From assembly GCF_003337415.1 (NCBI RefSeq), contig NZ_QPJT01000003.1, positions 1-64,000 of the forward strand: 64,000 bases of DNA. The letters run 5' to 3'. Every line of letters starts with the position of its first letter. Positions within the stretch are counted from its first letter, which is position 1. The notes under the pieces were generated by a model. The model did no database searches and was not told where the DNA came from. It saw only the letters and a list, made by a program, of their open reading frames with translations. Source of the stretch: Anaerobacterium chartisolvens. Its GTDB lineage: Bacteria; Bacillota; Clostridia; Acetivibrionales; DSM-27016. Positions 18,743 through 28,603 of the stretch are shown here, piece by piece. The translations under genes were made by a program, and so were the position numbers.

Positions 18743-20143
18743 ATGTCAGGAGAAAAGAAAAAATTCCTTAAAAGATCCGTTGTGATGATAGATGCGCTGC
18801 TTATAGTCAATGCGTACTTTATCGCATACTTTGCAAGGAATATGTATTTTGGAGCCGAATTTGGGTATATGCGTAACTTTGACAACTATTCGTGGGTTCT
18901 GACGGCCGCTGTTATCGTGCTGCCTTTATTTATGACTCTTTTCAAATCCTATGATACCCTGATTGAGGATCGGATGCTCATGGTGCTTTTCAAGACAGCA
19001 TTTTCAATATTTGTGGGAACGGTATTTATGGGAGCGGTTTTTTATTTTATGGCGGAAAGAAATTTCAGCAGGCTCTTTTTTGGTATTTTTGCGGTGGCGA
19101 GCTTTGTTTTGGTGTGCATGGACAGGCTTGCACTCAAGGCGGCTCTTTTACTTTATATAAAAAGAAACAGCAGCACAAAAAACATCCTTATAGTGGGCTG
19201 CGGAAATCTGGGTATGGCCTATTTTAAAAGAATTACCAGATATAAGTATTCGGGTTGCCGTGTGGCAGGATTTCTAAAAATGGAAAAGGATAGGCCAGAG
19301 TGGGCGGACAGCATAAATATTCTCGGGAATATCGACAGGCTGGAGTTTATTCTGCAGGAGCATAATGTGAGTGAGGTTGTTGTTGCGGTTCCTTCCGAAG
19401 ATTACGATGTTTTAAAGGGGATAATAGATATATGTGACAGAGAAGGTATAAGGGTAAAGATTTTGCCGGGATATTTCGAATATCTTCCGGTAAGCACAAG
19501 GGTAGAGGACTTAGACGGGCTTCCTGTGCTGCATATACGCGAGATACCTCTTGATTCTATCGGAAACCGCATAGTTAAAAGAGCCTTTGACATAGTTTTT
19601 TCTCTGGCGGCAATAGTGTTCTTTTCCCCTCTGTATATTCTTATAGCAATAGGGGTGAAGCTTTCGTCCTCCGGGCCTGTGTTTTTCAGGCAGGAGCGGG
19701 TGGGAGCGGAAAACAGGACGTTTATGATGCTTAAATTCAGGTCTATGAGGCTGCAAAGGGAAGAAAAGGAAAGGAAATGCTGGACTACGAAAAATGACAG
19801 CCGTGTGACAAGCTTCGGAGCTTTTATAAGAAAAACAAGTCTGGATGAAATACCTCAATTTTTTAATGTTCTTATGGGAGATATGAGCATTGTGGGCCCA
19901 AGGCCTGAAAGACCGTACTGGGTCAATAAATTTAAGCAGGAGATACCCGACTACATGCTCCGGCATTACATAAAAAGCGGTATTACCGGCTGGGCGCAGG
20001 TGAACGGACTGAGGGGGGACACCTCGATCAGCGACAGGATAAAATGCGACAACTATTACATATACAACTGGAGCCTGTGGATGGATATAAAAATATTACT
20101 TATGACGGTGTTTAAAGGATTTGTTAACCAGAACGCATATTAG
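18743..20143 (+). CDS. Undecaprenyl-phosphate sugar-1-phosphate transferase (exopolysaccharide initiation)
   Basis: 466 residues using the ATG at 18743, which follows TTGGAGGAG; an in-frame extension to 18707 has no ribosome site. The N-terminal half has four to five membrane segments and a CoA-binding-like Rossmann domain (ILIVGCGNLGMAYFKRI, about 148-164). The C-terminal half is the catalytic bacterial sugar transferase domain: KRAFDIVFSLAAIVF, VFFRQERVGAENRTF, MLKFRSM, TSLDEIPQFFNVLMGDMSIV and GPRPERP. It loads the first sugar onto undecaprenyl phosphate. It has its own promoter, so initiation can be regulated apart from the assembly operon. Confidence 0.9.
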   Translation: MSGEKKKFLKRSVVMIDALLIVNAYFIAYFARNMYFGAEFGYMRNFDNYSWVLTAAVIVLPLFMTLFKSYDTLIEDRMLMVLFKTAFSIFVGTVFMGAVFYFMAERNFSRLFFGIFAVASFVLVCMDRLALKAALLLYIKRNSSTKNILIVGCGNLGMAYFKRITRYKYSGCRVAGFLKMEKDRPEWADSINILGNIDRLEFILQEHNVSEVVVAVPSEDYDVLKGIIDICDREGIRVKILPGYFEYLPVSTRVEDLDGLPVLHIREIPLDSIGNRIVKRAFDIVFSLAAIVFFSPLYILIAIGVKLSSSGPVFFRQERVGAENRTFMMLKFRSMRLQREEKERKCWTTKNDSRVTSFGAFIRKTSLDEIPQFFNVLMGDMSIVGPRPERPYWVNKFKQEIPDYMLRHYIKSGITGWAQVNGLRGDTSISDRIKCDNYYIYNWSLWMDIKILLMTVFKGFVNQNAY

Positions 20144-20233
20144 CATGGCCGGTTATTAAGAGCAATTGTATTCTTTAATAAAAAGAATAATTGTATATAT
20201 AGCATTTATTAAATTAAAACAGGAGGTAGTACA

Positions 20234-22177
20234 ATGAAAAAACTTTTAGCATTAATTGTGGCATTTGCAATGCTTTTAATGCAAATACCGGGAATGGCCT
20301 TTGCGGCTGATTCAGATGTCAAAAGGGCGATTGATGAGCTCAACAACCTTACCAAACAGCAAAAGGCAGCCCTTCTCAGCAACGTCTGGGATTTTACCTT
20401 TAAGGAACTGAATAATTCCCAACAGGTGAATAAGCAGGATATTCTGGATGAAATTGAGAGGGAGTTAAGAAAGGTAGGTTTGTGGGACAAAATTATAAGC
20501 GATACGTCCGGCAACGACGGAAAAATTTCCAAGGCGTCTCTTGACGTCATAGTGCAGGAACTGATTGACAACAAAGCTATAATTAGCGATATATACCGAA
20601 GCTTTGAGGACAATATTGATATGCAGGTGCTGAAGACATTATTTGGTTTGAATACCCATGGGGAGGTATTTTTAAAGCTTATTGACCTTTCAGGTCCTGT
20701 GCTGACCTCCGATTCAAATGGCAAATTTATATCCAAAGGGAATGTTGTGCAAAATGCTCTTGGAAGCTTGGCCGGAGAGCTTTTTGATCAGGATGAAATA
20801 GAGGAACTGAACCGGCAGTTTAAAACCCTTGCCGATAAGCTGAATGATTATGTGGCCCAGTACAAGGTTGACAAAAACGATGTTATACACGCATTAAACA
20901 TATACGGACTGTACGCGGCACCTCCGACAGGCGGAGGAGACAGCGGTGTCATCATCGGCGGTGGCAGTTCTTCAGAAACTCCGCCGCCTTCCGAGTCTTC
21001 AACCGTAAAGCAGGGACTTATAGAGTTTAAGGCGGTACTTGACAGTAAGGGTGCCGCAAAAGCCACTGTAACTCAAAAGCTTTTTGACAAGGCTCTGGGA
21101 ACAGCGGAAGTGGGGAATGACGGTGTTAAAACAGTGGAAATAAAGATAGACGCCGTAAAGGGCGCAAAGCAGTATGTGCCTCAGCTTCCGGCCAGTGTGC
21201 TTGCATCGGACAAACAGGATGTAAAAATAAAAATTGAAACACCCTTAGGGACGTTGAGCGTACCGGGAAACATGTTTAATAAGGAGGATGCTGCGGGAGT
21301 ATCCAACATCCAGATTTCCATAGGCATTTCAGGTGCGTCGGGTATAAACGATGAGGCCGCTGCCGAAGCTATAGGAACCCGTCCCGTTATAGAGCTGGGA
21401 GTTATGGCTGACGGAAAGGCAAGAGCATGGAGCAATCCCGATGTGCCCGTTACCTTCTCGGTAAAATACGCTCCTTCCGACAAAGAGCTTGGCAAAACCG
21501 ACTTTTTAACTGTTCTTTACATAGACGGAAGCGGAAAGGCTTTTGCTGTTCCAAACGCACGCTTTAATGCCGGAGCAGGTACGGTGGATTTCTCAACCAC
21601 TCATTTCAGCAAGTATGCCGTTGCATATGTGTACAAGACCTTTGATGATGCCGCAAAGTATTCATGGGCAAAAACGGCGATTGAGGTGGTTGCTTCCAGA
21701 GGTATTACTGACGGAATTTCGGAGGACACATTTGATCCTGACGGAGACATTACAAGAGCTGAATTTTTGGCGGGACTGATTAAGACTCTCGGACTGTCGG
21801 CTAAATTTGACGCCAACTTTGATGATGTAAAGCCGGATAATAAGTTTTACAATGAAATAGGTATTGCAAAGCAGCTCAAAATAACTGAAGGCCCCGGAAA
21901 TAACAGGTTTGGAACCGATACCGTCATTTCAAGGCAGGACATGATGGTGTTTATATCAAAGGCTATGAAGCTCGCAGGCAAAAATGGAGGCACCGGCACT
22001 GACAGCGATCTTGAGAAATTCTCCGATAAGGACAAGATAGCTTCATATGCAAAAGACAGTGTGGCTCTGCTTGTGAAAAATAAAATTATACAGGGAAATG
22101 GAAATAATTTAAACCCTACGGGAAAAGTTACAAGAGCAGCATCAGCAGTAACTCTGTACAGGCTTTCAAAGCTGTAG
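20234..22177 (+). CDS. Secreted SLH-domain surface protein
   Basis: 647 residues with AGGAGGTAG upstream and a signal peptide (about 1-24, ending MAFAA). The N-terminal helical domain (about 25-230) is followed by a Gly/Ser/Pro linker (about 234-257), a beta-rich domain (about 259-470), and three C-terminal SLH repeats (about 473-525, 530-590, 595-645; note ITRAEFLAGL and VTRAASAVTLYRL, the ITRAE-type signature). SLH trios attach proteins to pyruvylated secondary cell-wall polysaccharide. Its place directly after a locus encoding a pyruvyl transferase is suggestive. The function of the exposed domains is unknown. Confidence 0.9.
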   Translation: MKKLLALIVAFAMLLMQIPGMAFAADSDVKRAIDELNNLTKQQKAALLSNVWDFTFKELNNSQQVNKQDILDEIERELRKVGLWDKIISDTSGNDGKISKASLDVIVQELIDNKAIISDIYRSFEDNIDMQVLKTLFGLNTHGEVFLKLIDLSGPVLTSDSNGKFISKGNVVQNALGSLAGELFDQDEIEELNRQFKTLADKLNDYVAQYKVDKNDVIHALNIYGLYAAPPTGGGDSGVIIGGGSSSETPPPSESSTVKQGLIEFKAVLDSKGAAKATVTQKLFDKALGTAEVGNDGVKTVEIKIDAVKGAKQYVPQLPASVLASDKQDVKIKIETPLGTLSVPGNMFNKEDAAGVSNIQISIGISGASGINDEAAAEAIGTRPVIELGVMADGKARAWSNPDVPVTFSVKYAPSDKELGKTDFLTVLYIDGSGKAFAVPNARFNAGAGTVDFSTTHFSKYAVAYVYKTFDDAAKYSWAKTAIEVVASRGITDGISEDTFDPDGDITRAEFLAGLIKTLGLSAKFDANFDDVKPDNKFYNEIGIAKQLKITEGPGNNRFGTDTVISRQDMMVFISKAMKLAGKNGGTGTDSDLEKFSDKDKIASYAKDSVALLVKNKIIQGNGNNLNPTGKVTRAASAVTLYRLSKL

Positions 22178-22254
22178 CAGCCAAAAAGCAAAAACCATAC
22201 GTACAATTCTGTTCTCGTCCAAAGGGACAAATTGTGGATCAGGGTTGTTATGTA

Positions 22255-22288
22255 CACAAGGCGGATAGCGTAGGCTGTCCGCCTTGTG
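22255..22288 (+). terminator. Terminator-like hairpin after the SLH gene
   Basis: CACAAGGCGGATAG (22255-22268) pairs with CTGTCCGCCTTGTG (22275-22288) with one mismatch. The following T-content is modest (CTGTTTCACG). Confidence 0.6.
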
Positions 22289-22432
22289 CTGTTTCACGCT
22301 ATATCTTCCTGTTTGATATCTTGTTGGAAGCGATGGTTTTCACTAAAAATAAATATAAAAACATCACACTCCCAACTTGCTTAAATTTAACATAGAAATG
22401 CAGATAAAAAGTGCGCAATAAGCAAATTTTGT

Positions 22433-22461
22433 TTGACGATAGGTTTGAAACTTGGTATAAT
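22433..22461 (+). promoter_or_regulatory. Sigma-A promoter of the XRE-DUF1016 pair
   Basis: TTGACG (22433-22438) and TATAAT (22456-22461), spacer 17. This rules out the apparent TTG start at 22433 as a start codon. Confidence 0.8.
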
Positions 22462-22498
22462 AATGCATTATTTAGTAAGTTTGAGCGGAGGTGCCGGG

Positions 22499-22720
22499 AT
22501 GATTGTGAATTATAATAGACTGTGGAAATTGCTTATTGACAAGAAAATGAACAAAAAGGATTTGCGACTTTCCGCAAATATCAGCACCACAGCAGTAGCG
22601 AAGCTGACTAAAGGGCAGAATGTCACAACTGATCTCTTGTTAAAAATTTGTAATGCGCTTGACTGCGATTTTGCCGACATAATGGAAGTTGACAGAAGCG
22701 AAAATAAATCCGAAGAATAG
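22499..22720 (+). CDS. Cro/CI-type HTH regulator
   Basis: 73 residues from the ATG at 22499, seven bases after GCGGAGGT. The sequence NYNRLWKLLIDKKMNKKDLR then ISTTAVAKLTKGQNVTTDLL and ICNALDCDFADIMEV is the YozG/HTH_26 type of small XRE regulator. It precedes a DUF1016 nuclease gene by 12 bases and probably autoregulates the pair. Confidence 0.85.
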   Translation: MIVNYNRLWKLLIDKKMNKKDLRLSANISTTAVAKLTKGQNVTTDLLLKICNALDCDFADIMEVDRSENKSEE

Positions 22721-22732
22721 GAGGCAACCATA

Positions 22733-23797
22733 GTGAATGAGCACGATAATGCCATGCAACACCTGATAAGGGGTGAACTGGATATCAATCTTTATCAAGG
22801 AATCCGCAATACCCTTGCGGATGCACGATCAAAAGCATATTCTGCCGTCAACTCTGCTATGGTCGAAGCCTATTGGGAGATCGGCCAACAGATTGATGAA
22901 GCGGTCGGTGAGCGTTCTGAATATGGGAAAGGTTTACTGAAATATTTGGCTGGGCAGTTGACCACAGAGTTTGGTAAAGGCTTTGATGAAAGCAGTTTGC
23001 GCCGAATGCGTCAATTTTTCAAAACGTTTCCGAATCGTGCCACGCTGTGGCACGAATTGAGCTGGTCGCACTATCGACTGCTTATGAAGCTTGAGGACGA
23101 TTCTCGGCGTGAATTTTATGGGCGTGAGTGTGTTGAATCAGCTTGGAGCGTTCGCCAGTTGGAGAGGCAGATTAACTCATTCTTTTATGAACGTCTGCTT
23201 GCCACACAAAAGAGCGGGATCAAAAGTGTAAAAAATGAAATCCACTCGCTTGAGCCAAAAAGCTCACCCGATTATATACTTAAAGACCCCTATATCTTGG
23301 AGTTTTTGGATTTGAAAGAAAACCGCGACTATCACGAAAGTGATTTGGAGCAGGCTTTAATCGACAAACTGCAAGGATTTCTGCTTGAACTTGGAAAAGG
23401 CTTTTCTTTTGTAGCCCGTCAAAAACGGATAACTATTGAAGGCGACCATTATTATGTTGACCTTGTTTTTTATAATTATATTCTAAAATGCTTTGTGGTG
23501 ATAGACCTCAAAGCTGGGAAACTGACTTATCAAGATGTCGGACAAATTGATTTCTATGTGCGGTATTTTGAAGACAAGGTGAAACTGCAAGGGGACAATC
23601 CCACCATTGGAATTGTTCTCTGCACCGATAAAAACGATACGATGGCAAAATACTCGGTGTTGTCAGATAATGAAAATCTGTTTGCCTCAAAATATATGCT
23701 CTATCTTCCTACAGAGGAAGAGCTGACGCATGAATTGAAACGTGAGCGTGAGATTATCGAACGTAAGAAAGCGTTGGATGGGGAGGAAGAAAGATGA
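22733..23797 (+). CDS. DUF1016 / YhcG-type PDDEXK nuclease family protein
   Basis: 354 residues from GTG. The N-terminal DUF1016 domain (about 15-160) includes AYWEIGQQIDEA and the SWSHYRLLMKL block. The C-terminal domain (about 185-335) is a PD-(D/E)XK nuclease fold: YVDLVFYNYILKCFVVIDLKAGK contains the catalytic Asp and the D-x-K triad. YhcG-like proteins are often found near restriction-modification or other defence genes and resemble Holliday-junction-type nucleases. The last codon overlaps ATG of a short broken ORF. Nuclease activity is inferred from the motif. Confidence 0.85.
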   Translation: MNEHDNAMQHLIRGELDINLYQGIRNTLADARSKAYSAVNSAMVEAYWEIGQQIDEAVGERSEYGKGLLKYLAGQLTTEFGKGFDESSLRRMRQFFKTFPNRATLWHELSWSHYRLLMKLEDDSRREFYGRECVESAWSVRQLERQINSFFYERLLATQKSGIKSVKNEIHSLEPKSSPDYILKDPYILEFLDLKENRDYHESDLEQALIDKLQGFLLELGKGFSFVARQKRITIEGDHYYVDLVFYNYILKCFVVIDLKAGKLTYQDVGQIDFYVRYFEDKVKLQGDNPTIGIVLCTDKNDTMAKYSVLSDNENLFASKYMLYLPTEEELTHELKREREIIERKKALDGEEER

Positions 23798-23871
23798 ATA
23801 TTGTAAAGCATTCTCGCATTATGGAGATATTAGAACGGGAAACCGGAGGACACACCCGAATAATTTCATGA
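23794..23871 (+). pseudogene. Truncated third ORF coupled to the DUF1016 gene
   Basis: An ATGA overlap starts a 25-codon ORF (MNIVKHSRIMEILERETGGH...) that stops at 23869-23871. It looks like the beginning of a larger protein: its N-terminus reads like a helix of a DNA-binding or specificity protein. A protein-like string (ETFIIERYKFDNIF) follows in another frame at about 23884-23930, so a frameshift or deletion is likely. The T-rich stretch GGTTTTTTGTTTT near 23998-24010 may be a terminator. Family uncertain. Confidence 0.4.
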
Positions 23872-24106
23872 GATACTTCTCATGCCGGAGACATTTATCA
23901 TTGAGAGATACAAGTTTGACAATATATTCACTGATGAAACAATTTTTCCATAGGGGTTCACATCATATCCCTATGAACGTGTTCTCTTGATTACGGGTGG
24001 TTTTTTGTTTTAACGCTTTAAGCCTTGTCAATTTAGTGATATTATATATGAGTATTTATCAAATATTTAGGATAAAATAAATTTTAATTGTAAGGAAGAG
24101 GTTTCT

Positions 24107-24802
24107 ATGTTAAAGGTAAACGGATTGACTAAAACATATGACAAGTTCACGGCGGTAAACAATGTGAGCTTTGAGGTGGGCGACGGGGAGATAGCCGTGC
24201 TTTTAGGGCCTAACGGAGCGGGGAAAAGCACAACCATAAAGTGCATTGCAGGGCTTTTAAATTATTACGGAAGCGTTGAGGTGTGCGGGGAGTATAATAA
24301 AAGCGTGAAGGCTAAAAGTCTTTTTGGGTATGTGCCCGAAGCTCCTGCAGTTTATGATATGCTTACCGTCTACGAGCACATGGAGTTTATAGCGAAGGCT
24401 TACAGGCTTGACGGGTATAAGGAAAAAGCGGAAAGACTCCTTGAGAGGTTTGAGCTGCTTGATAAAAAGGACAAGCTCGGAAAGGAGCTGTCTAAGGGTA
24501 TGCAGCAGAAGGTAAGCATATGCTGCGCCCTTTTAACCGGGCCTAGGGTTGTTTTTTTTGACGAACCTATGATTGGACTTGATCCTAAGGCCATAAAGGA
24601 GCTCAAGGCGGTGTTTGGAGAGTTGAGGGACTTAAGGTGCAGTATTCTTATAAGCACGCATATTATAGACAGCGTGGACGAATTATGGGATAAATCTCTT
24701 ATAATGAAGGGCGGCAATATAGTTGTTTCAAAGACAAGAAAAGAGCTTGAACAGAGCGGTGAGACCCTAGAAGAGATATTTTTCAGAGTAACGGAGGGAT
24801 AG
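24107..24802 (+). CDS. ABC transporter ATP-binding protein
   Basis: 231 residues. Walker A GPNGAGKST (about 36-44), Q-loop region, signature LSKGMQQKV (LSxGx variant) and Walker B VVFFDEP are present; the switch His is in ISTHIID. The permease gene starts two bases after its stop, so the two form an operon and a transporter complex. The CcmA/YhaQ-like subtype suggests export rather than uptake. Confidence 0.92.
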   Translation: MLKVNGLTKTYDKFTAVNNVSFEVGDGEIAVLLGPNGAGKSTTIKCIAGLLNYYGSVEVCGEYNKSVKAKSLFGYVPEAPAVYDMLTVYEHMEFIAKAYRLDGYKEKAERLLERFELLDKKDKLGKELSKGMQQKVSICCALLTGPRVVFFDEPMIGLDPKAIKELKAVFGELRDLRCSILISTHIIDSVDELWDKSLIMKGGNIVVSKTRKELEQSGETLEEIFFRVTEG

Positions 24803-24804
24803 CC

Positions 24805-26370
24805 ATGAGACCTTTGAACTATTTGCTGCTTATGTATATTAAAAACACTGTTAAGGAACTGAAAAAAAAGCCTCTTATACTTATCCTGTACATATTTGCG
24901 GCTGTGGCCCTTATAGGGATGATAATTTTGAGCATTGCCGCCCCCAGCCTGTCGGAGGCGAGAGGGTCGAGGGAGGTATATGGAGCGATAGTGACTACTG
25001 CTCTTTTTGTGTTTTCATACTTTGGAATAAAGCAGGGAATAAGCAGGGGAAACAGCTTTTTCAGGCTTGCGGATGTCAATATGGTATTTACCGCGCCCAT
25101 ATCGCCTAAAAAGGTTCTTGTGTATGGCTTTATAAAGCAATTTTTCACCTCTTTTATTATTATTTTTGTGCTTATATTCCAAATACCGAATTTGAGAATG
25201 AATTTTCCAATGGTTAATTACGGCATACTGGTTATATACCTGAGCGTTTTTACACTTTTTTTCTCCATGCAGCTTATTGGAATTCTTATATACTCAATAG
25301 CCTCAAAAAGCGCCAAAGCCAGAACGTGGATGGAGAGAGCCTTAAACGTCATGGTTTTTATGGTGCTTGGAGGCTTTTTGCTCACTTTGATGAGAGTAAA
25401 GGACCTTGTCCACGCAGGGGTTGTTTTTTTGAATAACACCTATATTTCATATATACCTTTTATAGGGTGGTTTAAGGTAGTACTGGATTCAACGGTCAGA
25501 GGCTTCGACGCGGCGTTTTTTATTAATGCCGCATTGATAATCGTGTCGATAGCGGCGATGGTATTTGTAATATACAGGCTTAAAACGGATTACTATGAGG
25601 ATGTGCTTGAGGCCACCGAGCGGTTGGAGGAATTGGTAAAGCAGAAAAGAGAGGGCAAAATTAAGCCGGCGCTTTCAAATGTCAGAGTTAAAAGGGTAGG
25701 CCATACCTACTGGGGCAACGGGCCGTCCGCAATTTTTCACAGGCATTTGCTGGAATATAAAAAAACGGGTTTTTTCTTTATAGACCGCAACACTCTTATA
25801 ATAGGAGCCGTAGGTATTGCTTCAAAATATTTCTTCCCACAGGCATCAATAAGAACGGTTTTATATTTTTCAATATATATGCTTTTTTTCTTTGCGCTTC
25901 AGGGAAAATGGACTCAGGAGCTGGGGAAGCCGTATATTTATCTCATTCCTGCAGGGTCTGCCACTAAGGTGCTTTATGCCACCTTGGCGGATATTATAAA
26001 ATATATGGTGGATGGCTTTGTACTGTTTATTGCTGCGGGGCTGATATTCAAGTCTGATGCTGCCACTATAGTTTTAAGTGCAATTGCATATACTACGTAC
26101 GGAGCCGTATATACATACGGAGATGTGCTGTTTCAAAAGCTCCTTGGCTCTATGCACAGTAAAAATCTTTCTCTTCTTGTCAAATCAATTATATCGCTGT
26201 TTGTAATTGCGCCGGGTCTTATTATTTATTTTGTGGCGGGCTTTATATTAAGAGATGTTGCTTTTGTGCAATATTTTACATATGCCATATTGATTGCATA
26301 TAATGTAATTGCCTCATTTCTTATAATGCTTATTGGGAAAAGCATTTTTGAAAATCTTGAAATGGGATGA
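24805..26370 (+). CDS. ABC exporter permease
   Basis: 521 residues with roughly ten to twelve membrane segments and a central charged cytosolic stretch (about 270-300). It matches the 'putative ABC exporter' type: a long membrane protein without a duplicated core that partners with a single ATPase. Cotranscribed with the upstream ATPase gene. The substrate is unknown. Confidence 0.85.
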   Translation: MRPLNYLLLMYIKNTVKELKKKPLILILYIFAAVALIGMIILSIAAPSLSEARGSREVYGAIVTTALFVFSYFGIKQGISRGNSFFRLADVNMVFTAPISPKKVLVYGFIKQFFTSFIIIFVLIFQIPNLRMNFPMVNYGILVIYLSVFTLFFSMQLIGILIYSIASKSAKARTWMERALNVMVFMVLGGFLLTLMRVKDLVHAGVVFLNNTYISYIPFIGWFKVVLDSTVRGFDAAFFINAALIIVSIAAMVFVIYRLKTDYYEDVLEATERLEELVKQKREGKIKPALSNVRVKRVGHTYWGNGPSAIFHRHLLEYKKTGFFFIDRNTLIIGAVGIASKYFFPQASIRTVLYFSIYMLFFFALQGKWTQELGKPYIYLIPAGSATKVLYATLADIIKYMVDGFVLFIAAGLIFKSDAATIVLSAIAYTTYGAVYTYGDVLFQKLLGSMHSKNLSLLVKSIISLFVIAPGLIIYFVAGFILRDVAFVQYFTYAILIAYNVIASFLIMLIGKSIFENLEMG

Positions 26371-26411
26371 TTTGATGTGTTGCGCAATTAACAATAAGGG
26401 AGGAACAGACT

Positions 26412-27803
26412 TTGAAAATGACTATAAAAGAGATATATAAAAATCCCAAAGATGCGGCGGCCAATTCAATAAGGCTTGCGGGGTGGGTCAGAACCGTCAG
26501 GGATTTGAAAACCTTTGGATTTATCGAGTTGAATGACGGCTCGTTCTTTAAAAGCCTTCAGATTGTGTTTGAGGAAGGAAAAATTTCAAACTTTAAGGAG
26601 ATAACAAGGCTTACCGTGGGAGCCTCAATTATTGCAGAGGGTACGCTGGTTGAAACGCCCGGTGCAAAGCAGCCCTTTGAGATTCATGCCTCTAAGGTGG
26701 AGGTGGAAGGGGAATGTCCCGTACAGTACCCGCTTCAGAAAAAAAGGCACTCCTTTGAATTTCTAAGAACAATTTCACACTTAAGGCCGAGAACAAACAC
26801 CTTTTCGGCAGTGTTCAGAGTCAGATCCATGATGGCGTATGCCATACATAAATTTTTTCAGGAGAAGGGCTTTGTTTATGTGCATACGCCTATTATAACG
26901 GGAAGCGACTGCGAAGGGGCGGGAGAAATGTTTAGGGTTACAACACTTGATATGGATAAGCCTCCAAGGGATGAGCAGCGAGAGGTAGACTTTTCAAAGG
27001 ATTTTTTCGGAAAGCAGTCAAATCTCACGGTGAGTGGCCAATTGGCCGCAGAAGCTTATTGCATGGCCTTCGGAAGGGTGTACACCTTTGGCCCCACCTT
27101 CAGGGCGGAAAATTCCAATACCGCAAGACATGCCGCCGAGTTCTGGATGATAGAGCCCGAAATGGCGTTTTCCGATCTCAATGACGATATGGAGCTGGCG
27201 GAAGAAATGCTCAAGTTTATTATTAAATATATTCTGGATAATGCTGCGGAGGAAATGGAGTTTTTCAACAGCTTTATAGACAAGGGGCTGCTGGATAGGC
27301 TAAACGGCATAGTTAAATCGGATTTCGCGCATGTATCGTATACCGAAGCGGTAGAGCTGCTTGAAAAGGAAAAGAATATATTCCAGTACCCGGTAGAGTG
27401 GGGGAAGGATCTTCAGACTGAGCATGAAAGGTATCTTACCGAGAAGGTTTTTGGGAAGCCTGTATTTGTTACGGGATACCCCAAGGATATAAAGGCTTTT
27501 TACATGCGGATGAACGATGATAACAGGACTGTTGCAGCCATGGATCTTCTTGTGCCGGGGGTTGGAGAAATAATCGGAGGGAGCCAGAGAGAGGAAAGGG
27601 CTGATTTTCTGGAAAAAAGAATGGAGGATATGGGTATTTGTAAGGACGACTATTGGTGGTATCTTGATTTGAGAAAATATGGCGGAACAAAGCATTCAGG
27701 GTTTGGACTTGGTTTTGAAAGAGCTATTATGTATATGACGGGAATGCAGAATATAAGGGATGTTATACCATTTCCGAGGACTGCGGGAATGGCGGAATTT
27801 TGA
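26412..27803 (+). CDS. asnS: Asparaginyl-tRNA synthetase
   Basis: 463 residues. The start is TTG at 26412, eight bases from AAGGGAGG; the ATG at 26418 would be 14 bases away. N-terminal OB-fold (about 17-105, [20 protein letters not shown]) and a class II catalytic core: motif 2 in [11 protein letters not shown] (about residue 231) and motif 3 in [15 protein letters not shown]. The [10 protein letters not shown] string and the C-terminal [10 protein letters not shown] favour AsnRS over AspRS. It charges tRNA-Asn with asparagine. No T-box fits in the 41-base gap from the ABC permease gene. Confidence 0.95.
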   Translation: MKMTIKEIYKNPKDAAANSIRLAGWVRTVRDLKTFGFIELNDGSFFKSLQIVFEEGKISNFKEITRLTVGASIIAEGTLVETPGAKQPFEIHASKVEVEGECPVQYPLQKKRHSFEFLRTISHLRPRTNTFSAVFRVRSMMAYAIHKFFQEKGFVYVHTPIITGSDCEGAGEMFRVTTLDMDKPPRDEQREVDFSKDFFGKQSNLTVSGQLAAEAYCMAFGRVYTFGPTFRAENSNTARHAAEFWMIEPEMAFSDLNDDMELAEEMLKFIIKYILDNAAEEMEFFNSFIDKGLLDRLNGIVKSDFAHVSYTEAVELLEKEKNIFQYPVEWGKDLQTEHERYLTEKVFGKPVFVTGYPKDIKAFYMRMNDDNRTVAAMDLLVPGVGEIIGGSQREERADFLEKRMEDMGICKDDYWWYLDLRKYGGTKHSGFGLGFERAIMYMTGMQNIRDVIPFPRTAGMAEF

Positions 27804-28087
27804 CCCATTCACAAAATTACCTGTATTTTTATGTGCCGCGGAAGGAAATACTATATAGGATGCAATAAAGATTTTACAAACATAGAGGATATAATTGCTT
27901 ACAGAAATTTTTAATACCAACGAAAGGACGCCTTGCGGGGAAATGTCTCACGGGTATGTCATCAGGCGCTTTTCTTAGATGTATTCCTTACGGGTCAAAA
28001 AAATTTCTTTCATCAAATTATATCCTCCATGTAAAATCTTTATTGATAGATATATAAGAGCAGCTTAAAAAGAGGTGATTTGATAAA

Positions 28088-28414
28088 ATGCTGATTGACA
28101 ATGTAAAGCAAAATTATAACGATGATATATTAAACGCAATTGACGGCTTGGTTTACGGGCACTCGTTAAGCTTCAGCTCTCTTGAAGGTATAAGGGAAGA
28201 AAAACAGATGGAAATTCTTGAGGCGGCAAGGGATATATTCCGGCACAGGGAGAGTTTAAGGGTATGCCGTATATGTCACCACAGCGAGCTTTTAATAGAC
28301 GACTGGGTTACCGACAGCTTGTGCCTGTCTTGCTCCAATATACGCAACAACAAGGGGCGGGTAAACGAAATGCTTGCTAAGGCCGCAGCCTCCGTAAAAA
28401 AAGCTATTATGTAA
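28088..28414 (+). CDS. Small protein with two CxxC motifs (possible zinc ribbon)
   Basis: 108 residues with a good ribosome site (AAAGAGGTGAT). The N-terminal half is helical. The C-terminal half has CRICHHSE and CLSCSNIRN, two CxxC pairs about 20 residues apart, as in a zinc ribbon or treble-clef finger. I do not recognise the family. It lies alone between asnS and the citrate synthase gene, with its own terminator. The 27804-28087 gap before it contains no gene I can support. Confidence 0.7.
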   Translation: MLIDNVKQNYNDDILNAIDGLVYGHSLSFSSLEGIREEKQMEILEAARDIFRHRESLRVCRICHHSELLIDDWVTDSLCLSCSNIRNNKGRVNEMLAKAAASVKKAIM

Positions 28415-28440
28415 AAGGTTCTGAAATGTCAGAGCCTTTT
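28413..28440 (+). terminator. Terminator after the CxxC protein gene
   Basis: AAAAGGTTCTGA (28413-28424) pairs with TCAGAGCCTTTT (28429-28440) over a four-base loop, followed by GATTTTCC. Confidence 0.8.
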
Positions 28441-28603
28441 GATTTTCCCCCTTCAATTTTATTCCATGCACAAATTGAAGGATTGGCATACTTATAATTC
28501 AAAATTTATGCCTGCATCCACAGTGAAATTGCCGAAAAAATAAGAAATATGACGGACAGGAATATATGTGAAATTGATATTATGATATATTATAAGTACA
28601 ATC

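Noticed and set aside
22433-22498. Longer N-terminus for the XRE gene starting at TTG 22433
   Set aside because: That TTG is the -35 box of a good promoter (TATAAT at 22456-22461). The ATG at 22499 has a proper ribosome site.
23742-23990. 82-codon ORF after the DUF1016 gene
   Set aside because: It overlaps the end of the DUF1016 gene, has no ribosome site and reads like a shadow frame; the adjacent frames contain more protein-like text.
26371-26411. T-box riboswitch ahead of asnS
   Set aside because: Only 41 bases separate it from the ABC permease gene, too short for a T-box.
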